Assembly: GCA_021834865.1 (NCBI GenBank)
Contig: JAKBRD010000009.1
Location: 1-26,082 of the forward strand
Source of the DNA: Microcaldota archaeon
GTDB taxonomy: Archaea; Micrarchaeota; Micrarchaeia; Micrarchaeales; Micrarchaeaceae
Direction: 5' to 3'
DNA length: 26,082 nucleotides
The translations under genes and the position numbers were made by a program. Positions 10,111-16,058 of the stretch are shown here, piece after piece. Under the pieces are notes generated by a model, which did not search any database, was not told the origin of the DNA, and worked only from the letters and a program-made list of their open reading frames with translations. Every line of letters begins with the position of its first letter. The stretch's first letter is position 1.

Positions 10111-10448
10111 TTGCCCTTCTGGCCGTTAACCATCGACATTACTTTTTCCCTGAGCTCCTGCTCCCGCTTTTTCAGCTCGTCTATCTGCTTCTTCAGCATT
10201 GTAAGGCGCATGTCGGTCAGCTCGCTCTTTTCGTTTATGTCCTCAAGTGCGGCTTCCTTGGTGGCTTCCACTATCGCCCCGCCAACCGAGGAGTATATCT
10301 TTCCGGATGAGCCTTCTATCTGTTCTTTTGCATGGCTAAGCTCGTCCTTCTGCGCGGTAAACTGTTCCCTCTGCATAGAAAGGGCCTGAAGCTGCTCTTC
10401 GACTTTTTGGTAATCCAGTGTCAGCTTCTCCAAATTATTTTCTTCCAT
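10107..10448 (-). CDS. pfdB: Prefoldin beta subunit
   Basis: This is the beta subunit of hexameric prefoldin, which captures unfolded proteins and passes them to the thermosome. The 113-residue protein is almost wholly helical, with two coiled-coil arms (about residues 3-45 and 72-108) separated by a beta-hairpin region (GKIYSSVGGAIVEATKEAALEDI) that matches the core of the family. The ATG at 10448 is chosen. An in-frame GTG at 10457 would add three residues and lies inside a GTGGTC stretch. Its TGA stop overlaps the ATG of the DHH gene. An AT-rich TATA-like stretch (ATTTATAAT, about 10464-10473) precedes it, but the spacing to the ATG is short for a promoter. Confidence 0.9.
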   Translation of the reverse strand: MEENNLEKLTLDYQKVEEQLQALSMQREQFTAQKDELSHAKEQIEGSSGKIYSSVGGAIVEATKEAALEDINEKSELTDMRLTMLKKQIDELKKREQELREKVMSMVNGQKGK

Positions 10449-10528
10449 TGTGACCACTTACATTATAAATCGAGATTTTCATTGAAATATGGCAAATAAG
10501 GCTTTTATGATTTTCTAATTCTCATATG

Positions 10529-11626
10529 CTATTTGTCAATTTCAGCCATTATTACATCAAGGCTTCCCAATATTGAGAATAAGTCTGCAAACTTGTGCCC
10601 CTTTGACAGGTGTGACAGCAAAGAGAGGTTCATGTATGTAGGCGACCTCATGTATATCCTGTACGGTTTCTGCTTGTCTGGAATCATGTATATAATGCCT
10701 TCGCCCCTTGGCAACTCATGGCTTAGCAATACGGGATCAGGATTAGCCTGTGGGCCTATCAGCTTTATTGGCATCCCTACTACGTCTTCGTTGGACGGAA
10801 AGTTGTCCAGCGCCTGCCTTATTATTGATATGCTTTGCCTCATCTCCTCAAATCTTACTTTATATCTGGCATAAGCGTCTCCCTCGCTTCTTGTCGGCAC
10901 ATTGAACTTGATTTTGTCGTATATGTAATATGGCATCGCTTTTCTTACGTCGTATTCAAGCCCCGAAGCCCGCAACGTCGGCCCTGCCGCTCCCATGTTT
11001 ATCGCATCGTCAAGCTTAAGCTTGCCTATCCCCTTGGTCCTCTCGCTGAAAACAGGGTTCTTGTCAAGCACCTCTGGATATTGGCTTATGTGCTCTTCTA
11101 TGTAATCTGCCAGCCTGTAAGCCCTTTCCTTAAAATCTTTCGGGAGTGGTTTCCAAAGTCCGCCAACCCTTATGTTAACGTAAAACATTCTGCTTCCAGA
11201 TATGTCCTCAAGAAACTTTATCACTTCTGCCCTCTCCCTGAATGTCCACATGAAAAGCGTGAACATCTGGCCCAGGTCATTGCAAAAAGTGCCAAGCCAC
11301 AGCAAATGGCTTGCTATTCTCTGGAATTCGTCCAGTATGACTCTAGCATATTGAGCTGCCTCCTTTACCTCCTTTCCCTGTGCTATTTCTACTGCGTGGA
11401 CGTAAAGATCATCCCATGCTAGCGGAGCAACGTAATCCATTTTTTCCGTATAAGAGGGATTTTGCATGTACATTCTAGTTTCCATAAGCTTTTCCACTCC
11501 TCTGTGCAAAAATCCTATGTGTGTGTTGACGTCTACTACGGTGTCCCCGTCCACGTCTACAACAAGCCTCAGCACTCCGTGTGTGCTCGGATGTATGGGC
11601 CCTACATTTATCCTCATTATGCTCAT
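10529..11626 (-). CDS. nuoD: NADH-quinone oxidoreductase-like subunit D (49-kDa type)
   Basis: This subunit holds the quinone site at the membrane junction of complex I-type enzymes and is descended from the large subunit of [NiFe] hydrogenase. The 365-residue protein starts with INVGPIHPSTHGVLRLVV, containing the second His of HPSTHG known to contact quinone. It continues with THIGFLHRGVEKL, EKMDYVAPLAW (containing the conserved Tyr) and GGLWKPLPKDF, and ends ...LGSLDVIMAEIDK, the usual C-terminus. The nuoC stop overlaps the ATG (ATGA). An in-frame ATG three codons later is an alternative start. Fused nuoCD is not the form here. Confidence 0.96.
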   Translation of the reverse strand: MSIMRINVGPIHPSTHGVLRLVVDVDGDTVVDVNTHIGFLHRGVEKLMETRMYMQNPSYTEKMDYVAPLAWDDLYVHAVEIAQGKEVKEAAQYARVILDEFQRIASHLLWLGTFCNDLGQMFTLFMWTFRERAEVIKFLEDISGSRMFYVNIRVGGLWKPLPKDFKERAYRLADYIEEHISQYPEVLDKNPVFSERTKGIGKLKLDDAINMGAAGPTLRASGLEYDVRKAMPYYIYDKIKFNVPTRSEGDAYARYKVRFEEMRQSISIIRQALDNFPSNEDVVGMPIKLIGPQANPDPVLLSHELPRGEGIIYMIPDKQKPYRIYMRSPTYMNLSLLSHLSKGHKFADLFSILGSLDVIMAEIDK

Positions 11627-11994
11627 TGCTGCTGCCTCTTGTAATCTTCATTCCCCCAAGCGAAGCTTTTTCTCAACGGCGCCTCAGTCCCGTTCCACTT
11701 CTCCAAAAGAAGCCGGGGTGCATCCCTTCCGATTATCTTTATGCCAAACATCTCAGACAATTCTCTTTCCAGCCAGTCCGCTGATTTGTAAAGCATTATA
11801 ACGGTGTGTATGGATTCGTCGCCCTTAAGGTTTACACCTAGAATCTCTTGCTTCTTTTGTTCCGTATTATACAATATATACACTACCTCTAAGTGGTCTT
11901 TGTAATCGACCGCAGTTATTCCTTTTAGGTAATCAAACCCCTCTTTTTTCATATCTTCTAGGGTTGTCAGTAATGCTTCTTTCTGTATCTCCAT
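11623..11994 (-). CDS. nuoC: NADH-quinone oxidoreductase-like subunit C (30-kDa type)
   Basis: This is a peripheral-arm subunit of complex I-type enzymes that contacts NuoD. The 123-residue product is short but has the family core: ITAVDYKDHLEVVYILY, then SADWLERELSEMFGI and the terminal ...RKSFAWGNEDYKRQQQ. The start is taken as the ATG at 11994 because AGGTGG (12008-12003) lies eight bases upstream. An in-frame GTG at 12006 falls inside that site. As a result nuoC begins 62 nt inside the nuoB gene. Its stop overlaps the nuoD start. Canonical NuoC proteins are longer at the N-terminus, so this is a minimal form. Confidence 0.92.
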   Translation of the reverse strand: MEIQKEALLTTLEDMKKEGFDYLKGITAVDYKDHLEVVYILYNTEQKKQEILGVNLKGDESIHTVIMLYKSADWLERELSEMFGIKIIGRDAPRLLLEKWNGTEAPLRKSFAWGNEDYKRQQQ

Positions 11995-12565
11995 CAATTT
12001 TTCCACCTATTTTGTCCTGAAGGCGCATAAGTGCCCCAAAAAGATTCTCCGGTTTAGGCGGGCACCCTATGGCGTAAACGTCTACCGGCAAAACCTGATC
12101 TATTCCTTTTATTATATTATAGCTTTCCCACCACGGTCCTCCAGAAGTTGCACATTCTCCATACGCTATAACATACCTGGGTTCCGACATTTGCTCATAA
12201 AGTCTTTTTACCCTTGGGACCATCGATTTGGTTACCCAGCCCGCAACTATCATAACGTCGCACTGTCTTGGCGTTCCCCTGAAAAGCAGGTAACCTTTCC
12301 TTTCTGCATCTATCCTGGCAGCGCCAAAATCCATAAGCTCCATTGCGCAGCAAGCCAGACCAAACTGCAAAGGCCAGAGCGATTTTTCCATGCTCCACTT
12401 CACCAACCCGGCAGCGCGCGCCTTTACGAAATCTCCCAGTTTCAAAAACATTGCGTTTATCGGGACCTCTTTCCCTTTCAAGCTATTCTGCAGGAGCTCG
12501 TTCATCTCCTGTTCTGCATTTTCGAATTCCTGCTCGTTATACGGTGCATCATTCTCCACTGCCAT
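11933..12565 (-). CDS. nuoB: NADH-quinone oxidoreductase-like subunit B (cluster N2 subunit)
   Basis: This subunit carries the terminal [4Fe-4S] cluster N2 that reduces quinone. Its cluster ligands are visible: the Cys-Cys pair in GLACCAMELM, one Cys in YGECATSGGPW, and one in AIGCPPKPENL. The 210-residue protein has an extra acidic N-terminal stretch of about 50 residues before the conserved domain. The ATG at 12565 is preferred over a GTG directly before it, and the start overlaps nuoA by 17 nt. The last about 20 codons overlap nuoC in another frame, and the tail (RSITDNPRRYEKRGV) is probably not conserved. Confidence 0.96.
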   Translation of the reverse strand: MAVENDAPYNEQEFENAEQEMNELLQNSLKGKEVPINAMFLKLGDFVKARAAGLVKWSMEKSLWPLQFGLACCAMELMDFGAARIDAERKGYLLFRGTPRQCDVMIVAGWVTKSMVPRVKRLYEQMSEPRYVIAYGECATSGGPWWESYNIIKGIDQVLPVDVYAIGCPPKPENLFGALMRLQDKIGGKIDGDTERSITDNPRRYEKRGV

Positions 12566-12908
12566 CACCTATTACCTTATACCCTATCACTGAGAAAATC
12601 GTCGCAAAAACGAGCAAAAGAACCATATAAAGCCCGGAATATCTGCTCATTATTCCGGAAGCGTACGACCATACCAATACCAGAATTGCTATGACTTCGA
12701 ACGGCAGGAAAAGCATTATGAAGGGAAAGTATTCGCTGTCTATGTCCCTGCTGTTTCCCACTGTCTTTTCTCCGCTTTCATAGGGCGCATCCTTTACATC
12801 GTTTGGCTTATACCTCCTGCCCAATATCTTGGCAGTCATTAAGAATGATACAGGTATAAATATGCCGAGAAGGGCAAAAAGAACCAATGCGATGTAGTTG
12901 TAAAGCAT
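12549..12908 (-). CDS. nuoA: NADH-quinone oxidoreductase-like subunit A
   Basis: This is a small membrane subunit of complex I, 119 residues, with three transmembrane helices at about 4-26, 62-82 and 90-112. The loop between helices 1 and 2 contains APYESGEKTVG, matching the YE(C/S)G motif of the family. The start follows an AGGT Shine-Dalgarno-like site within CAGGTAGATGTAATG. A TATA-like element (about 12940-12950) lies about 35 nt upstream, so nuoABCD has its own promoter. Helix 2 reads FLPFEVIAIL where bacterial proteins usually have FDVE, so only one of the two acidic residues is kept. Confidence 0.92.
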   Translation of the reverse strand: MLYNYIALVLFALLGIFIPVSFLMTAKILGRRYKPNDVKDAPYESGEKTVGNSRDIDSEYFPFIMLFLPFEVIAILVLVWSYASGIMSRYSGLYMVLLLVFATIFSVIGYKVIGDGSGE

Positions 12909-12939
12909 TACATCTACCTGGTATAACTTATGTTGCCAA

Positions 12940-12950
12940 TGCTAAATATG
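12940..12950 (-). promoter_or_regulatory. Possible TATA box of nuoABCD operon
   Basis: On the minus strand the stretch reads approximately ACATATTTAGC. A start site 25 nt on would fall near 12920, leaving a short leader that still includes the AGGT site in front of the nuoA ATG. The match to consensus is moderate. Confidence 0.35.
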
Positions 12951-12970
12951 TTTTGCTTGCCGTAAAAACT

Positions 12971-13273
12971 CTAGCGCTTGGAACTAAAAGCCTCCAAGGC
13001 CTCGACGGAATCATCAGGCGAGGCTTTTACTCTTTTTTTCATCCCGCATTTGAGACAGACATAACTTATGGTAAATGTTCCGTATCTGTCTGATATTGAG
13101 CTAACCGGCTCCATTTTTCCATGGCATTTGCATTCCCTATCTCCTGGTTTTATGTCTACGTGCAATCCATACAGGCATTTCGGGCAGTGGTCCGTATAGC
13201 CGTTGCCCTTTACCACAAAGCCGCAATTATAGCATGTGAAATCTTCTATGTTCCTTGCAAATTTCTTTCCCAT
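12971..13273 (-). CDS. RNHCP-like zinc-ribbon protein
   Basis: This is a 100-residue cysteine-rich protein resembling the RNHCP domain family. The core reads C14-x2-C17, then DHCPKC with C30 and C33, LHVDIKPGDR, C48-K-C50-H, GKMEP, and a last C73-x2-C76. These make two or three probable zinc sites. The family name motif R-N-H-C-P is T-D-H-C-P here. The function of the family is not known. Zinc-dependent nucleic-acid or protein binding is the usual guess. The gene is divergent from dtdA with 56 bp between start codons, and the predicted TATA element would give a leaderless mRNA. nuoA follows after 62 bp. Confidence 0.75.
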   Translation of the reverse strand: MGKKFARNIEDFTCYNCGFVVKGNGYTDHCPKCLYGLHVDIKPGDRECKCHGKMEPVSSISDRYGTFTISYVCLKCGMKKRVKASPDDSVEALEAFSSKR

Positions 13274-13290
13274 GTAATCATATCAAAAAC

Positions 13291-13302
13291 GCTAAATAAA
13301 CG
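13291..13302. promoter_or_regulatory. Single TATA-like element between divergent RNHCP and dtdA genes
   Basis: GCTAAATAAACG lies centrally in the 56-bp gap. Read rightwards it is about 34 nt before the dtdA ATG, and read leftwards about 23 nt before the RNHCP ATG. It could serve one or both directions. No other convincing TATA box is present in the gap. Confidence 0.4.
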
Positions 13303-13329
13303 AATCTGTTATTACTATCTGTGTAAATT

Positions 13330-14079
13330 ATGGTTTCAATAATATATAACGATATCGACCCTGTCTCAAGAAATTCCTATGCTTATATAGAGCGAGAATA
13401 CAAAAATCAGGAAATGCCGTTCAAAGTGATAAAAGTTCAAACAGAATTGGTAAACGCTGCTCTGCCAGGATCTGTATCAGAACCTGCTATATTTATGAGC
13501 AAGCATTCGAGCAGCAAGAGCATAGGCTCGTTCACCGTCCATTCTGAAGGCAACTGGTCGTCCAAAGCAGAGCTTGGGGGAATCCCAAACGTGCTTAGTA
13601 TGGCCTCTCCAATAGAAATGCTTAACACGCTGATACAAATGTCAAAGATAAACGTTAATGGTGTGGAAGTCACATATGAGGCAACGCATCACGGTCCCAA
13701 TACATACAAAAAATCATTTTTTGCAGAGGTCGGTGGTAATGCCGAAGTAGTTAATAGTCCTGGGATGGCAGAGCTTCTTGCGAAATCGATAATAAATTCG
13801 TTGGATATGGGCAACGGCTCCAACAGGATAGTCATCGGCATAGGCGGAAACCATTATGCATCTAAGTTTACCAAGCTGGCACTTGAAAAAGGTTATGCCT
13901 TTGCGCACATAATGCCAAGATACTACGCAAACGAGACCGGGATGCTAAATCAAGCGTTTGAAATGTCGAACCCAAGGCCGGACGTTGCAGTTATAGAATG
14001 GAAAAGTCTTTCAGCAAAGGAAAGAGAGCCAATACTTAAAAAATTGAACGAAATAGGTATTGATTATGAGAGGGTTTGA
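13330..14079 (+). CDS. dtdA: D-aminoacyl-tRNA deacylase, archaeal type (DTD2)
   Basis: It hydrolyses D-amino acids (or other wrong adducts) from mischarged tRNA, protecting translation. The 249-residue length is normal for archaeal DTD2. Conserved signatures are MSKHSSSKSIGSFTVHSEGN at about residues 56-75, YEATHHGP around 117-124, and GIGGNHYASKFT around 173-184. The order and spacing agree with the family. The start ATG at 13330 has no Shine-Dalgarno site and a TATA-like element about 30 nt upstream, so the mRNA is nearly leaderless. It heads a five-gene run (surface protein, lhr, dphB, endA) with overlaps or gaps of 2-14 nt. Confidence 0.93.
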   Translation: MVSIIYNDIDPVSRNSYAYIEREYKNQEMPFKVIKVQTELVNAALPGSVSEPAIFMSKHSSSKSIGSFTVHSEGNWSSKAELGGIPNVLSMASPIEMLNTLIQMSKINVNGVEVTYEATHHGPNTYKKSFFAEVGGNAEVVNSPGMAELLAKSIINSLDMGNGSNRIVIGIGGNHYASKFTKLALEKGYAFAHIMPRYYANETGMLNQAFEMSNPRPDVAVIEWKSLSAKEREPILKKLNEIGIDYERV

Positions 14080-16051
14080 GATCTCTTTGTTCATAGTGCT
14101 GCTTTCGTTATTGCTGCTACTTGGAACAGCAAACGCGCAGTACTGGTTTCAAAGCGGGGTAAGGTCATCCCAAAATTATTCTTTCAATAATGGCGCATCA
14201 GTAAGCATAGAAACGGTATACCCGCAGCAGCTCCAATATGGTTCCTTCGGTTTCTGGGTAGGAGAGATACTTAACAACGGCGCCTTCATACAAGTAGGAT
14301 ACGAAATTCCCAACCAAACCGGATATTATCCTACTGGCTGTTCTCCTAACGCTGCATGCACTGGAAAGGTCATAGTTAAAAAGGGCCAACCCTCATGGTT
14401 CTGGGAATATTTTCCTGCCGGAGATAATTCAAATAGCTTCTACGGCTCTGTAGGGACAAACGACAGTGTCGGGCCAAATGGAACTTTTAACACATACTCG
14501 TTCAAATACGCAAATGGCGAGTGGAACATATACCTAAACACCGCACTGATAGGCTCCGTTAACTTAGGCACATCAAACTCCGGGCAGAATGTTCCCACAG
14601 TATTCGGAGAATATGCAAACTCCAACAATAATGATACTTACATGAAACCCGTAACATTTTCCAACCTAACGGTATACAAAAATGGTATTCCTGAAAAAGT
14701 TTCCACGGGCTATTCGTATATAGGCTATGGGACCGGAAGCCTGCAAAACCTCAGGAACAGCTATGGTGTTAAAGAGCTCGCTCCGTACGTAAATGTATTC
14801 GAAGTGGGTTCGGGCCTTCCAACGCCCGTGAATTTTACTACATTATGGTCATACGGTTACTATCTTAAAGTGAATTCTGATTATGGGTATAGGGGCAATG
14901 CGCAGTATTCGCCATATGCCAATTTCAATCTTACAGAACCAGAATATATCTATTTAAGCAACAACACAAGAGAGCGCTTCATAGGTTGGAAGGGCTCCGG
15001 GATAGGATCATATACTGGCGTTTCGAACAGCACCAAAATAAAAATATCATCCAACATCACCGAAACAGCATTATGGCAAACTCAATACCTGGCAAATGTT
15101 TCAAGCAGTTTCGGCAACGTAACCGGTTCCGGCTGGTATCCTAATGGGACTATTGCAACAATAAGTATATCGCCTCTGAACGTTAGCACTGGACCAGGAT
15201 CACGATACCATTTTTATGGTTTTGGCAATATAAGCGCCAAACCAGAAATTCATATTTCCGTAACGAGCCCAATGAACATAGAAGCATTGTGGAAAAAGCA
15301 ATATCTGATAAGTGGCACAACACCATATGGCAACGTAACCGGTTCCGGCTGGTATGATTCAAATACGACAGCATATTTGTCATTGTCTAAAACTTCACAG
15401 CAGATAAATGCAACAACCGAAAAGATATTCATTTCATGGGACAATATATATAATAACAGCACAATAAAAATAAATGCCACGAAAAGCTACAATCTGACTG
15501 CAATATTTGGTACTGCTTTTAAAGAAACCATAGCTCCAAAATCCGTAAACGGAGACAGTCTCAAACCGTCATTGTTTTATTTAAACGGTAAACCATACAG
15601 AAACCTTACATTATTCATGCTGGAAGGTGATAATAAAATCGGCCCTTTTGATATCGGCGGAGTGAATGTCACTCCAATAAACAGTTCAGTAGATGTTTTG
15701 GCTCCAGGAGGCATAGGCATACTGCTGCCGGTGTACAACGTTACGGTATATGCACGTAACATCTTCGGTGCCCCAATAAGCGGCACTGTAAGAGCGCGCT
15801 TCCAAAATGGTACTGTTTCGCAAAAATTTCTGAACAAAAACGGATCCGCAGTATTTGCGGACGTGCCATATGGCAACGTAACCGGGGAGATAATGTATTC
15901 CGGCTTCACTGAAAAGTTTGCCTCATCTTATTCGAATGGCGTTAAGGTCGAGATGGTAACGCCAGCAATAATAATAGCAATAATAATCGTAACAATTGCT
16001 ATTGCATCCTTCTGGTTTTATCTGCAGTTCAAGCGCAAGAAAAAAAGGTAA
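14066..16051 (+). CDS. Large cell-surface protein with InlB-like repeats and C-terminal anchor
   Basis: This is a 661-residue secreted, membrane-anchored protein with no exact function recognised. A signal peptide (residues 1-24, cleavage likely after GTANA) is followed by a beta-rich, aromatic, lectin-like region (about 25-220). Three repeats of 72-76 residues (about 262-337, 338-409, 410-482) each begin near Q/G-Y-x-L, contain G-N-V-T-G-S-G-W-Y in the last two, and the first two end in A-L-W. They resemble the divergent InlB B-repeat family. Next come an Ig-like region (about 490-628) and a transmembrane helix (about 632-654) with a basic KRKKKR end. About 30 N-x-S/T sequons suggest heavy glycosylation. 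The ATG at 14066 has AGGT upstream and overlaps dtdA by 14 nt. The family could be adhesin, S-layer-associated or thermopsin-associated. Confidence 0.8.
   Translation: MRGFEISLFIVLLSLLLLLGTANAQYWFQSGVRSSQNYSFNNGASVSIETVYPQQLQYGSFGFWVGEILNNGAFIQVGYEIPNQTGYYPTGCSPNAACTGKVIVKKGQPSWFWEYFPAGDNSNSFYGSVGTNDSVGPNGTFNTYSFKYANGEWNIYLNTALIGSVNLGTSNSGQNVPTVFGEYANSNNNDTYMKPVTFSNLTVYKNGIPEKVSTGYSYIGYGTGSLQNLRNSYGVKELAPYVNVFEVGSGLPTPVNFTTLWSYGYYLKVNSDYGYRGNAQYSPYANFNLTEPEYIYLSNNTRERFIGWKGSGIGSYTGVSNSTKIKISSNITETALWQTQYLANVSSSFGNVTGSGWYPNGTIATISISPLNVSTGPGSRYHFYGFGNISAKPEIHISVTSPMNIEALWKKQYLISGTTPYGNVTGSGWYDSNTTAYLSLSKTSQQINATTEKIFISWDNIYNNSTIKINATKSYNLTAIFGTAFKETIAPKSVNGDSLKPSLFYLNGKPYRNLTLFMLEGDNKIGPFDIGGVNVTPINSSVDVLAPGGIGILLPVYNVTVYARNIFGAPISGTVRARFQNGTVSQKFLNKNGSAVFADVPYGNVTGEIMYSGFTEKFASSYSNGVKVEMVTPAIIIAIIIVTIAIASFWFYLQFKRKKKR
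15113..15139 (+). repeat. Exact 27-nt direct repeat, copy 1
   Basis: These 27 bases, from GGCAACGTAACC to CTGGTAT, encode GNVTGSGWY and are identical to those at 15329-15355. Codon choice matches at every position. A shorter related copy sits at 15872-15885. Confidence 0.85.
15329..15355 (+). repeat. Exact 27-nt direct repeat, copy 2
   Basis: This is the second identical copy of the 27-nt element, 216 nt downstream of the first. A 20-nt stretch starting six bases earlier (15323-15342) is also repeated exactly at 15866-15885, where it encodes PYGNVTG outside the tandem units. Confidence 0.85.
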
Positions 16052-16058
16052 GAACAAA

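Larger units (their letters stand above)
14849..15511 (+). repeat. Three tandem InlB-like protein repeats within the surface protein gene
   Basis: Three coding repeats of about 228, 216 and 219 nt occur in tandem. The unit boundaries are set by the tryptophans at residues 261, 337 and 409. The second and third units share the GNVTGSGWY motif. The first is diverged, reading DYGYRGNAQYSPYAN at the equivalent place. Confidence 0.7.

Noticed and set aside
10835..11422. 195-codon open frame opposite nuoD
   Set aside because: It is antisense to conserved nuoD, and its composition is rich in Cys, His and Tyr as expected for a shadow frame.
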